A program made the position numbers and the translations under genes. 64,000 nucleotides of DNA from Phycomyces nitens (lineage: Eukaryota > Mucoromycota > Mucoromycetes > Mucorales > Phycomycetaceae). The stretch is taken from contig JAHRBC010000007.1 of NCBI GenBank assembly GCA_022702545.1, forward strand, positions 1,922,001-1,986,000. Reading direction: 5' to 3'. Shown here in pieces: positions 1 to 9,919 of the stretch; position 1 is the first letter of the stretch, and every line of letters begins with the position of its first letter. The notes below the pieces were generated by a model, which saw only the letters and a list, made by a program, of their open reading frames with translations, had not been told where the DNA came from and ran no database searches.

Positions 1-512
1 AGATGGGCTGTGTTGATTTGTATAGAGAAGTGATCCGGATGGTTAACAGAAAAAAGATAATAAATATCAATCTCCTCTAACAACTCCTTAGCCCAAATAT
101 TGGTAATTTACAGCTCGTTATCTTGAGAAAGATAAAAATAAAATGCAAGTGATGTGTAAATATGTCGTTTATTGCTTTCATCTTTCGATGCTTATATAGA
201 GATTTTGATAATAAATAAAATAGTATAATTTGTAAAACATTACTAAGCTATTACTGATATTTTTGGATAACTTACGCTTCTTTGGATAATCGATAATGAA
301 AAAGAGGGAAAAAAATAGAAATATTAAATGTTGTTAGGGTTCACCATTACAACCCTTATGATTCTCAATTAATTGCTGTGCCAGTCGTAACAATTATGCT
401 CTTTCCCGAGGTCATGACTGCAACAACTGGTTTACATAATTGACAAAAGGATTTAGAATGATATTTCTACGTTTGGGTCAGCCAGAAATGTGAATACTCC
501 CACAACGTGTCA
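1..512 (-). repeat. LTR-like 0.5 kb repeat, copy 1 (cut by the window start)
   Basis: This stretch is a diverged direct copy of 9341-9855 and an inverted copy of 12354-12869. All three end in a variant of CAACGTGTCA, so on the minus strand the unit begins TGACA. The unit contains a TATATA signal followed by an AATAAAG-like signal, as in an LTR. No coding domain of an LTR element was seen next to it. The LTR label is inference; the three-copy homology is seen directly. Confidence 0.65.
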
Positions 513-1260
513 ACACCATGTCCCTGTCTTTTTCGATTTTATTTTCGGGGAATCTGGCATTGGGGAGGACCGTGAGGGTTCTGGTATTAAGGTCTTTGAC
601 TTCGGCGTCTATCACTTCCCCACTGAAAATTTTATAAACTGCCAGTCGTTGAAATCATTGTCAATGTCTCCTCTGGATTATAAATTTGAGCTCTCTAAAG
701 ATCTCTGTGGTAGTTTGGAATATAATTCGTAGCCAATTGGCTTTCATATGACTGTAAAGACATCCATTTGGAACCTTTTGACGTAACTGTGAAAGACATG
801 GTGAAGAGAACCTGGCTTGGTCCAGATGTGTCCTTCATATTGGAGAGTATATCTTCTGGATATTTCTGATATTGTTTATCAGAGAAGATCGAAGAGCTTC
901 TTCAATATCTCGTAAGATTTCTTCTGGTACATTTTCTTAGTGGTGCGATCTCTTGAACTGTTGTTAATGCCGAACGTCTATGTGCGCTCGAGAGATTGAA
1001 TGATTTGTTTATCTGTGATATAATTAAAATTCATATATACGGTGCGCAAGTTCAGAAAATATGAGGTAAGGGGGTGTATCAAACTTAACTATATATATAA
1101 TCTAAGCCATAAATCATGCCTGGGAAAACATAACCACATCTCGTACCAAAGTTGATTAAGCAACAATCGTGTTAGATACAAAACACATTAAGGCTCAATA
1201 TTTTTTATGAAGCTTTTATATAAGAATTAAAACTTTAAAAACTTCTTATAGTCCAAAATA
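513..1260. other. Spacer with no recognisable gene
   Basis: Only short open frames without family resemblance were found (for example 80 codons at 490-732). The stretch ends at the TA that precedes the left Tc1-like element. It has no counterpart outside the right arm, so it marks unique flank on the left. Confidence 0.5.
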
Positions 1261-1438
1261 CAATCCCGTAGGTTGGCTAATGGCCCAAACTTGGTCGCCG
1301 CCAAATAAAAATATACTTCTCTATGCTATCATCCCTGTTTTCCGGACTTCTACTATAATAACATAGTACAAAAACTTACTGAAATAAAGAGCAAAGCATG
1401 GTGTTAATAAAAGAATTTATTAATTTTTTTAGTATTTT

Positions 1439-1623
1439 TTTTTTTTTTTTTTTTTTTGGTTGGGCAAACCAGAGAGGAGAAATCCCACCCCCTTCCTTCG
1501 GGACAGAGGACAAGACACCAGAAAAGCTCTGGTAGTGCCGTACATCGGCTAAAACTCCCCTCTTTCAAATCCCAACTTCGGGAAGATATCCCTGCCATAC
1601 CTACTCTTAGGCTTCGGCTCACG
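1439..1623 (-). mobile_element. SINE-like insertion with poly(A) tail and 9 bp target-site duplication
   Basis: A body of about 166 bp (1458-1623) is followed on the minus strand by a run of about 20 A (1439-1457). The 9-mer TAGTATTTT occurs on both sides (1430-1438 and 1624-1632) and only once at the matching site in the right arm (20580-20588), so the insertion is absent there. Poly(A), short length and target-site duplication fit LINE-mobilised SINE insertion. The head resembles no RNA gene that I can name, and I could not place A and B boxes with confidence. Confidence 0.8.
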
Positions 1624-1731
1624 TAGTATTTTGTGTATAATCCTTTGTTCTTTTGAAGTGCATGTAGTCAATATGGCATGGAATTACAATGAACTCCACA
1701 CACTTCAACTGGTGTTTTATACCATCATTCT

Positions 1732-2670
1732 CTCTAAAGACACTTCAAAATTTTAAGGATCCTAGACCGAGATCTTGTAACTCTCATCATCCATCCTAGG
1801 TAAGCTCAGGTACTCTCAATCGGACTGAGATCTGGGTTGCAGGCAGGCCACTTCGGCACCTCTAGATCTGCGTTCTTTTGATACTCTTTCACCATTTTGC
1901 TTCAATGGCATGGAGCATTGTCTTTTTAAAAGGTGAAAGAGTCATCTTTTTCATATTCTAAATTGTTTTTGAAGGGAACTAAAGTGTCTTGGGGTATAGT
2001 TTTGTACCCCCCATTGCTCTAGATTACCATTGTCCCAACACCACCAGACCAGACGTATCCCCAAATCAGCATATATCCTCCACCTCCTTGAATCCTAAAA
2101 CTTACACAGTATATGCTGTACTTCTCTGAATAAAGAGGTCAGACTCGCACATAATTGCACATTGGGAACAGCATAAACATTGATTCATCACTCCAAGCTA
2201 CCCGATCTCAGCGTTGATTAACCTCTTTGGTATACTGGGCAAAAGCAAGGCGGTTTCTACGATGACACTCAATGATCTATGGTTTGTATACAGCACGGCA
2301 AGATTTCATATGAATAGCCTATATGGCAGCGCACATTGTATCCTTGAAAACATATCTTTCCAGACTCACAACCATTATGCTTATTATCATATCCAAACTG
2401 GTCACTCGATTTTTTCATCTCTCTGCGCAAAACACGCAAATCTCGTTCACCAGATATCCTCGAGGGTCCCTTGTGCCTGTGAATAGTTGTCGTTCCAGTG
2501 TCTCTGTACGTTTGAATTGTATTGTATACAGTACAATATGTTACATTATATCACTCATAAACGGTTGATACTTTTACTCCTGCATTGAAATCACCAACGA
2601 TCATTCCTCTGACTTCAATTGGGACCTCCTTTTGCTTTGGAATATTTTCAGAAATATTTACTAAAGACAT
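1732..2670 (-). pseudogene. Tc1-type transposase remnant, left arm
   Basis: Translated on the minus strand, the N-terminal helix-turn-helix region is readable (RGMIVGDFNAGVKVSTVYE, then a stop). Further on come WSDES, a GGGGYMLIWG segment, DNAPCH and NPDLSPIE. Exactly 34 residues lie between the Asp of DNAPCH and the Glu of SPIE, the DD34E spacing of Tc1. Several in-frame stops and frameshifts show it is dead. It mirrors 19542-20480. Confidence 0.85.
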
Positions 2671-2792
2671 GGGTAGAATCGAATTAAAAATAAATGTTGT
2701 AGAAAAGAGAACGAACAGAGGTGTACGTATTTTATTTAAAAAACAAAAGCTTTGGATTTCAAAGTTGTGCCATCCCGGGATTGACCCCTCTG

Positions 2793-4330
2793 TATGTTCC
2801 TTCTTTCTAGAGATATCCCGAAATAATACTTGCTTGCACTTTTGCTAGATTATTAGCAGTGGTCTTCTGACCGTATAGAGTTCTCATTGGAGCGATATAT
2901 TTAATGATTCATGTCTTTGTACATCTATAATCCTCGGTAATATTTATTATCCTAGTGCCCAGTTCTCTCTTAAAGCATATTTAACATTGGAATTCATTAT
3001 TTCTCTGCAAAAATCCGAAAACAATTGTGTTCCTTATGTAATACAAAATAAGCTCTGTGACTTTTTATCCGTCTACAAAAATATCCCCACCTGTCAAGTC
3101 TCCTTATATCTTGACATTCTATATCAGCACTTGGACACATTTTCTTGGATCTCAGATACAAGGATAAAAATACACAAGACACAAGCATTTTAATTGTATT
3201 ATTCACCACTAGCCAAATAATAGTCTTCTCTTAACCAGGACTATCATGTCCTAAGATCAAATATCTTTGACTCTGATGTACTTGAGGTTTCCATTGCTTT
3301 GATTTTTATGTCAACGGGATCAGACCTGGTTGACAGTTTTGGGATTAAGTGAGCCTTTCCGTAATAATCACTCTGAACATTTACTTCCCATACTTGATAA
3401 ATCAACTGTCCTTAATACCTCAATTCTATATTGTGTTTGACAAGTAATTTATATCACAGTAGTCTTTCAAAACGTTTTTTGATACAAAATGCTCTCAATG
3501 GCTGGTATAACCTCTCTATGCTTTGATCCATAACAGGATGTATTGGTATATTAGATCCGCATCTTTAACAAAAGATATTTATAATGTAATTATTGTAGCC
3601 ACTTGAAATTCAACAGCCATTGAAATATTTTTTAAGCATTATATCATATATAAAGATATCCCAACACTTTTCTCTTTTATATTTGCAAAACACACCATTT
3701 GAAATCAACTATACTTTGCTTTGCTTTATTCTGTTCACTATTAACTTCATACCAAAGGAACTGTTTTTTAGTGTTATATATTCAAATCTTCCTAGCCATA
3801 CTATTGTAGATTTAAAACAACCTTTAGCATCCGAGTATTCATAGACGATAAATAATTAAGGCTTACTTGGAGAACAATTAGTGAAACAACAGTACCCCTA
3901 TACATTGATTCAAAGTTTTTTTGTTTGAAATCGTACAACTCGGTTATATATACTCACAATCCATCTAGTACACATTGTTCTCACTGATTGTCTAATCTTT
4001 CGTCCCATAGTTAACATTTTTCATCATATACTTTACCAGTCATCCCAAGAATGGATTGTGGGACAAGTCTAGAATACACACTTTGGTCACACCCATTGGC
4101 TGTCAAAAATACATGCTATAATAATTTCTTGAACTTTTCCTTTTTGCTTACTTTACCTAGAAAATCTAAGCCAAAGTTTTGATAGCATTCTATGTTTTAT
4201 ATGATGGCAATCATGTTAGGAGTTAGCGTTGGTATTACACTATTTATTCCTTTTTGGTGTTCTATATGGATTTTATGGAGTTAGAAAGTCTAAGGAAAAA
4301 GGGGAAATCTGTAACCATTTTCAAGTAGTC
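2793..4330. other. AT-rich spacer between Tc1 remnant and LINE fragment
   Basis: Apart from the worn LINE stretch at 3290-3620, only short frames of fewer than 90 codons without family resemblance were found. Most of it is probably unrecognisable transposon debris. Confidence 0.4.
3290..3620 (+). pseudogene. Decayed LINE ORF2 3' segment (older copy)
   Basis: The stretch around 3310-3590 reads as a worn version of the sequence at 4360-4680. Both share TCAACGGGATCAG near the start and a block ending in TTAGATCCGCA, which in the better copy encodes the LINE motif GGSGILDP. No frame stays open. The LINE assignment rests on likeness to the neighbouring copy. Confidence 0.5.
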
Positions 4331-5700
4331 ATCTGGGGTTTCCCTCGATTTCTTCCTTGGCTCAACGGGATCAGTTCTGTCAGTCACTTCTACACTTGGT
4401 TGAATCAGCATGTCATATCCACTTGCAACGTTTACTCTCTCTACTTGTTTGTACAACGGTTCTTAACACGTTGATCCTGTCACACATATGGCATGTTCTT
4501 CGGGTTATAACTGTCCCTCAGCAGTTCTGTGTCAAACTAAGGTCAATTATAGGTCAGTTCCTTCGCCAAAAAATGTTCCCCATAACTAGTATGGCCTCTT
4601 TATGTTTTCCCCGATTACAAGGAGGATCGGGTATTTTAGATCCGCAATCCCACCAGAAAGCCCTTGCAATTCGATGGCTGCAGCCAATTATGGATCAACA
4701 AAAATCTACATCATTTGTAACTCCATGGATAGAGTACACTCTTGATCCTAACCGAGCACATGGAGATGTTCGACTTCATCTGCTATTTCCACGTCTACGA
4801 AATTCTCAACTGCGATCTTCTCTGAATGCTCTTCACTCTATTTTGTCTGCTATGGATTCCATTCCGCAAGATTTCTCTTTTGTTACCGCTAGTTACCCTA
4901 CTTGTCTTTCTCTACCAATATTGAATATAGTTGTATTCTCTGATCCCACTGAACGTAGTACAGCAAATTGGGAACAGATTTTAGCGTCTTATACATTTAT
5001 ATACGATGAAGAACTCTAGGCGATACATCCTCGCACTCCTGACGAAAGGACATTATCATTATCACTCATTTCCAAAATATTTCGACATCTCGCTAAACAA
5101 CGAGCTACACTCACCCCGCTTTCTGGTGAGCGATATTGCCTCCACTCGAACATCCTTTGCTCACTCTCCATATAAACCCTCTGTGTGTCAGATGTTCCCC
5201 CTTTGTTACTGCTATTCACCCATAATAAAAACAATTCCGTGACCTCAGTACAACTCACTCCCAGGATATATACCGAGACCCTTCTGATGCACCTTAAACC
5301 CTACTACCACTCACACCTTGACAGTGGCAACTTTTTTGGTCTCTTCATATCCAGCAAACATCTCTTAATATATGGTATCGTGCACTGTTTTTTTGTCACT
5401 GCTGAATGACCGGTTTGTAATACTGAAGATGATACTTTGCATAATTTCCTCTACCATTGTCCTCTAAAGTTGATACTACGGCAAAGCGCTTGGAACAAAT
5501 ACTTTGGCCACCATCTGCAGCTTTCCGACATACATTCTTTGATATTTTGCTTAAACCTCTCTTTCAATCCTTTGTCCGACTATCCCGACTATCCCAGTCA
5601 AAATAGCAGTATAATTGTACTCTGGCGACCACATTGGAAGCTGATATTTGATGATACACCCTTTGTTCTCTCTTCGATCCTTCTCTAAATAGATTTGCTT
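4330..5700 (+). pseudogene. LINE ORF2 C-terminal region (post-RT and zinc-knuckle part)
   Basis: An open stretch of 220 codons (4357-5019) carries the conserved region after the reverse transcriptase of L1-type LINEs: LILSHIWHVLRV, then FPITSMASLCFPRLQGGSGILDP and KALAIRWLQP. After stops and frameshifts, 5390-5500 encodes HNFLYHCPLK...W, a remnant of the terminal Cys/His motif. The reverse transcriptase core is missing upstream. It is a 5'-truncated or eroded LINE, mirrored at 16512-17882. Confidence 0.75.
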
Positions 5701-6984
5701 ATCGCACAACTGGCTTCTGAAACAAATTTAACATAGATAATCCCAGACTTTATATTTCTCTTTCAATTCTTATCCAAAAAATAACGTTCCTCTTCGTGAT
5801 ATGTAATAAATAACAGGACTTTGTTCCTTCTACAAAAAATATTCATCCTTGATAACTCTTCAGTGTTTACCGATTTAATTGATCTAAAACTTTGGGTAAT
5901 TAAATAATATATAATGACATTCGAATAAGCAAATTTTTAATCCAAACGGCCTTAATTCTATTGGTCTTGCTACTTTCGATTAGTTTCCAAACTTTTCGGC
6001 TATAGAATAACTTTATACAAGTAGATATTGTCTCCAAAAAAGAAGCTTCAAAAGCATCCCCGACAAAGAAATACTCAAACTTTTATAAATCCTAGTTAAT
6101 TGCTCTGCTGGAATTTGATTTTTTAAGAAAGATTCTATATTCGGCTCTTTCATTCAGTTTTGACCTTCGAGAAGATCATGTAAAGGTTTTTGAATGAGCT
6201 TATTTATTTGTAGCTTTCAAAGATATTCTTTGCAAAGTATTTACTCGTATTCACTCGTTTTTGGATATATCAACTTGGATAGTTTTATTTTTACTACTCT
6301 CACATACAATGATGCTGAGTTGTGTACTAGTATAAATACTTCAAGTTGATTTGATATTTTATGACACTCTTATCAGTTTATTCTCTATATATTTAAAGTA
6401 ATTTAGCAGAAACAAAATGAATATCTGTTTTATTTGCATTAAGGTACTATCTGTTAAATGACAAGACAAATTATTTTCCATTAAACACGAGGCAAAATAT
6501 ATCCAAAATATTAACAATATTTTTTAAGATGAGTTATCAAAATGTTTGCTTGGATTTTTAATATTAAATACTGAGTATACCAAGTGATGTTATTCTTTTT
6601 AACTTGATGAAGCTCTCTTTTTGTAAAAATAAAAAATAAACATTTATGACTTTTTTTAGTTTAAATATATCATATTGAATAATAGTAAAAAGCAATTCCT
6701 AGGACAAAGTCGTCAATTTTCTTTTCTATAACTCATTTAATGAGAATTGAATTCTAGTAAATAACAATTCTCTAGAAGCTCTGATGGAAACACTTGGACT
6801 CAAGTTATACAGCTTCCGCTATTTTATTTAATTCCTTTTTAAGACTAAAAGAAGTCCAGAGTTTTTCGTTCCTTCCACACAATTCAATTGACCCTCGATC
6901 TGTTTGTCTCTAAAAGAACGGTTATTATGTTATAATTATTGCCTTGGAAAACCCGTAAGAAATTACAATAATTTACAAAATAGA

Positions 6985-7022
<38 letters not shown>

Positions 7023-7307
7023 TTCATTGATATAAACAATATGATATAAACTATATATTCTTATAATAGCAAGTATGGCTTTTAAATAACAATGTTTTTA
7101 TTTGATTGTATACCTTGTATCAATCAAAATATTTGTGCCAATTTTTTTATAAAAATATTTTTGAATTTATTTGAAAATTATATGCAGTACCAAAAGAATT
7201 ACTGAATAATAGACACACGTATTTTATTTTCACATGACAGCCAGCGCATTCCAAAGAACTAGTATAGGACTTTTATTAGTTAATACATTCCATTCAACCA
7301 AATTCAA
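5701..7307. other. AT-rich stretch without genes, with a TC microsatellite
   Basis: No frame above about 60 codons has any resemblance to a protein. A (CT)n run occupies about 6990-7020. The last part serves as upstream region of the palindrome gene. Confidence 0.5.
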
Positions 7308-7317
7308 TATAAATAGA
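7308..7317 (+). promoter_or_regulatory. TATA box of the left palindrome gene
   Basis: TATAAATAGA lies 52 bp upstream of the chosen start codon at 7369 and is followed by a pyrimidine-rich leader (CTCTCTATTTTC). The mirrored copy lies at 14893-14902 on the minus strand. Confidence 0.6.
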
Positions 7318-7368
7318 GGGCTTTTTGTCTCTCTATTTTCTTTATATCTCTTCCTGCTATTTTTCAAT

Positions 7369-8733
7369 ATGCTCTCTTTCTTCGCCTCTCGCCCAGCTCC
7401 TCGCTCCGCCTCCTTCACTGCGCCTGTCTCTCCCACCGCTATTCGCCCACCTTTTGGTCTGCCTCTCCCACAGCCAGCGTTGGTTCCTCTCCCTCTCATT
7501 CCGTCCTTCCCCCTCTCTGGTTCTCTCAGTCTGGCTCTTTCTCCTCCTCTTCCAGTCTCTCTTGCTGTTGGAGTTGCATGTGTTGCTCTTGCAACACCAC
7601 TTCTCTTGCGCAGAAGTAAGCGCAGAGCTGGTGCCTCTCTCTCTGGCCGTCTCTCTGGCCGTCTCTCTGGCCGTCTCTCTGGCCCTTCGTCTGGCTGTCT
7701 CTCTGGCCCTTCGTCTGGCCCTCTCTCTGGCCCTTTGTCTGGCCCTCTCTCTGGCCTTTCGTCTGGCCCTCTCTCTGGCCTTTCGTCTGGCCCTCTCTCT
7801 GGACCGTTCTCTGGCCCTCTCTCTGGACCGTTCTCTGGCCCTCTCTCTGGACCGTTCTCTGGCCCTTCGTCTGGCCCAGCACTCCCAGAAGATTGTGCTC
7901 CTGTTAAGAGCTCTGCTAGACGTATGTTTTTTTCCTTGTCTAATACTAAATATATATCGTAACACTACTATGGAGCTAACAAACTTTGATTTACTTTATA
8001 GTATCTGGTTTTAAGAGAGCTCACAATGATATATCCAACGGAGATGAGGAGGAACACCGTCCTACATCTCGTCGCCGGTTGGAGATTAGCCATCCTCTTG
8101 CAGAGATTGCATCCCATCCTGGTATGATGGAGATCATTTGTCCCTTGGTGGGTAAGTATCTATATTTTTTACCAACATATATTTATGTATCTCAACCCAT
8201 ATTTTGTTGATTTTTTAGAGGCGTTCCACGCTAGGGGTATCAAACGTGGACGGCCTGTGGATCTTGTTGAGATTAACGAGGTTCACAGGAGAGTAAAGGC
8301 CAAGTTGATGGCCGAACCTGTACTGAGGGGCGCCATGGGTGATAAAATTACACCCATGCTTCGTACAAGGCTCCTCAAGAAAAGAAATATTCTTGAAATC
8401 AAGGCAATTCAAGAAAACGCAATGGTGGTGCGTGAGGAATTATGCAAACTTCAGTCAGAAGTCATAATTCCTCCGATCATTCCTAGACAGGGTGATCGAG
8501 CTGTGTCGTCAAGCGTATCTGACAACTTTGATGTACCAGATAGCTCAAACATATCTGGTACTTCCAATAGTTCTGGGATCTCTCCTCCCTTTGGCGACTC
8601 TGGCAGTTATGGCGGCTCCCATGACTCGGAGTGGTCTGGTGGCTCAAAACTCTTTGGCGAGCAGGGTCACCAACCCACAACTATGGAAAAGGTGCGGCGG
8701 CTGGCAACAGCAGTGAAGAGGTTCTTTTTCTAG
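7369..8733 (+). CDS. Unknown protein with Ser-Gly tetrapeptide repeats, left copy
   Basis: I do not recognise this gene. Three exons (7369-7921, 8002-8151, 8219-8733) with GT..AG introns of 80 and 67 nt keep one frame and give 405 residues. The ATG at 7369 is the first after the TATA box; an upstream in-frame ATG at 7234 precedes the TATA box. The N-terminus is Pro/Ser-rich with a hydrophobic helix (LPVSLAVGVACVALATPLLL) followed by RRSKRR, so a single membrane anchor is possible. Then come 20 tetrapeptides of the form (L/S/F)SG(P/R/L/C), and a charged, probably helical C-terminal half containing GIKRGRPVDLVEINEVHRRVKAK, split here only by description: GIKRGRP then VHRRVKAK. It ends with HQPTTMEKVRR and KRFFF. 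Exons are visibly richer in G+C than the flanks. Frame and splice sites are intact in both palindrome copies, so the gene is probably functional. Neighbours are all transposon remnants. Confidence 0.75.
7639..7878 (+). repeat. Coding minisatellite, 20 x 12 bp
   Basis: Units are variants of CTCTCTGGCCCT and encode the Ser-Gly tetrapeptides of the palindrome gene. The array has the same 20 units in the mirrored copy at 14332-14571. In other frames and on the opposite strand the same DNA yields long spurious open frames (Arg/Glu-rich and Gln/Gly-rich). Confidence 0.9.
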
Positions 8734-8884
8734 AAAGGCCTCTTCGCTGTCAAGCCCAGCATAAATTTCAATGCTGGGTTTACTCTCTGAGTCGCTCTCA
8801 GAGAATCCGGCAGAATCAATAACTAGATCTACGATCTAGGAGGTAACAAGATTCTAAATCATTCATTAACAATCTTGTTACCTC
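8715..8884 (+). other. Run of five hairpins around and after the stop codon
   Basis: Five inverted repeats follow one another: GAAGAGG 8715-8721 with 8739-8745; CCCAGCAT 8755-8762 with 8771-8778; TCTCTGAG 8784-8791 with 8797-8804; CTAGATC 8823-8829 with 8833-8839; and a 14 bp stem at 8840-8853 (GGTAACAAGATT core) with 8871-8884. The first brackets the TAG stop at 8731. Role unknown: a structured 3' UTR, RNA stability or processing signals, or the end of a mobile unit are all possible. Mirrored at 13326-13495. Confidence 0.8.
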
Positions 8885-8888
8885 TATA

Positions 8889-8938
8889 GCAACAGGAAGC
8901 AACAGGGAGCAACACAAAGCAACACAAAGCAACAGGAA
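8889..8938 (+). repeat. Tandem repeat, 5 x 10 bp (GCAACANNNA)
   Basis: Five head-to-tail 10-mers (GCAACAGGAA, GCAACAGGGA, GCAACACAAA twice, GCAACAGGAA) begin five bases after the last hairpin. The array is mirrored in the right arm at 13272-13321. Confidence 0.85.
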
Positions 8939-9004
8939 CTGACATTACTAACCCTTTTACTTGTATTTCAACAGAAGGCAGCCCGACTTTTTGTACTTCT
9001 CTGC

Positions 9005-9108
9005 AATATTTTATTGAATTGTATTTTATTGAATTGTATTGTATTGGACTGTATTGAACTGTATTTTATTGTATTGTATTGTACTGAATTGTATTGAATT
9101 GTATTGGC
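9005..9108 (+). repeat. Degenerate ATTGTATTGA-type minisatellite
   Basis: About ten copies of 5 and 10 bp units such as ATTGTATTGA and TTTTATTGAA lie in a row. Mirrored at 13102-13205. Non-coding. Confidence 0.8.
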
Positions 9109-9340
9109 CTTGGTCGCCTAAATCATTTATTTGAATTTGAAATATATATTATTACTCTTGGTGCAGTATAAAAATCTCTATGTGTCTGAAACTAGCTTTC
9201 AAATTTGAATGTTGTATAATAGCTGCTATAAATCACAATAATCTTGTAGGATTACATTTTTTCTAACCATCAAGCAGATAAAATCATTTTGCTAATCAAG
9301 TACGGGAGCAGCTAAAAAACAAATGAAATAGGCAATGGCT

Positions 9341-9855
9341 GTGAGACGGGCTGTGTTGGTTTACGTAATGAAGTGGTCCAAATGACTAAAAGAAAAAGAG
9401 AGTAAATATCGATCTCCTCTAACAACTCCTTAGCCCAGATATTGGCAATCGGCAGCTTGTTCTCTTGAGAAAGATATATAAAAGAAAAGAAGCGAAGTTT
9501 AAGGATGTTCTTTATTGCTTTCATCGTTTTGATGTTTATATAGACATTTCGATAATAAATAAAATAATACAATTAGTATGATACTAATAAGCTATTGTTA
9601 AAATGTTGGGATAGAGCATACTTCTTTGGATAATTAATAATGGATAAGAGAGATAGATAGGAATAGATAAATGTTGTTGGGGTTCTTTTTTACAATCCTT
9701 ATGATTTTCAATTAATTGCTACGTCTGACGTAGCAATCATGTTCTTCCCAAGGTCATTACTTAAACAATTTGTTTACATAATTGATACAAGAAGATTTGG
9801 GAAGATATTATATGTTTGGGCCGGCCGGAAATATGGAGCTACACGCAACGTGTCA
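9341..9855 (-). repeat. LTR-like repeat, copy 2 (inner end of left arm)
   Basis: Homologous to copy 1 (1-512, same orientation) and copy 3 (12354-12869, opposite). From 9341 to 9720 it is identical to copy 3; from 9721 to 9855 the two differ strongly, and copy 3 then looks more like copy 1 than like copy 2. The limit of palindrome identity therefore falls inside this repeat. Confidence 0.75.
9718..9734. other. Perfect 17 bp palindrome at the inner limit of arm identity
   Basis: GCTACGTC-T-GACGTAGC is an 8 bp perfect stem with a one-base centre. At the same place copies 1 and 3 of the repeat read GCTGTGCCAGTCGTAAC and GCTGTACCAGTCATAAC, which are not palindromic. The length is unchanged, so a cluster of substitutions created the symmetry. 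Confidence 0.85.
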
Positions 9856-9919
9856 GACTCTTTTCAGATTCTTCAGCTGTTTACAAGACCATCATCGTTG
9901 ATGGTTTAGAGCACTATAT

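Larger units (their letters stand above)
1261..2792 (-). mobile_element. Tc1-like DNA transposon, left-arm copy, interrupted by a SINE-like insertion
   Basis: The element is flanked by TA at both ends (1259-1260 and 2793-2794) and both termini begin CA with related inner sequence (CAATCCCG, then ATGGCACAA further in), as expected of Tc1/mariner inverted repeats. Without the insertion at 1439-1623 it is about 1.34 kb, the normal Tc1 size. It mirrors 19420-20759. From 1624 inward the two copies are almost identical; from 1261 to 1429 the match falls to roughly three quarters by eye. Confidence 0.8.
1624..9720. repeat. Left arm of giant palindrome (8.1 kb)
   Basis: The reverse complement matches 12490-20588 almost base for base. 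Mirrored positions sum to 22212 in the outer part and 22210 in the inner part, because of one length difference in a homopolymer (7 T at 5388-5394 against 9 A at 16816-16824). I noticed one substitution (1840 against 20372). The arm holds the inner part of a Tc1 element, LINE fragments, one intact gene, hairpins and part of an LTR-like repeat. Confidence 0.97.

Noticed and set aside
1404..1622. 72-codon minus-strand open frame
   Set aside because: It lies within the SINE-like insertion and its poly(A) tail gives the Lys run.
7357..7965. Long minus-strand frames opposite the Ser-Gly repeat (Arg/Glu-rich 202 codons, Gln/Gly-rich 118 codons), also mirrored at 14245-14853
   Set aside because: They are by-products of the 12 bp repeat. 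The plus-strand frame has a TATA box, fitting introns and a continuing C-terminal domain.
8715..8938. CRISPR-like or bacterial terminator reading of the hairpins and repeats
   Set aside because: The repeats are 10 bp without spacers and the context is a spliced eukaryotic gene.
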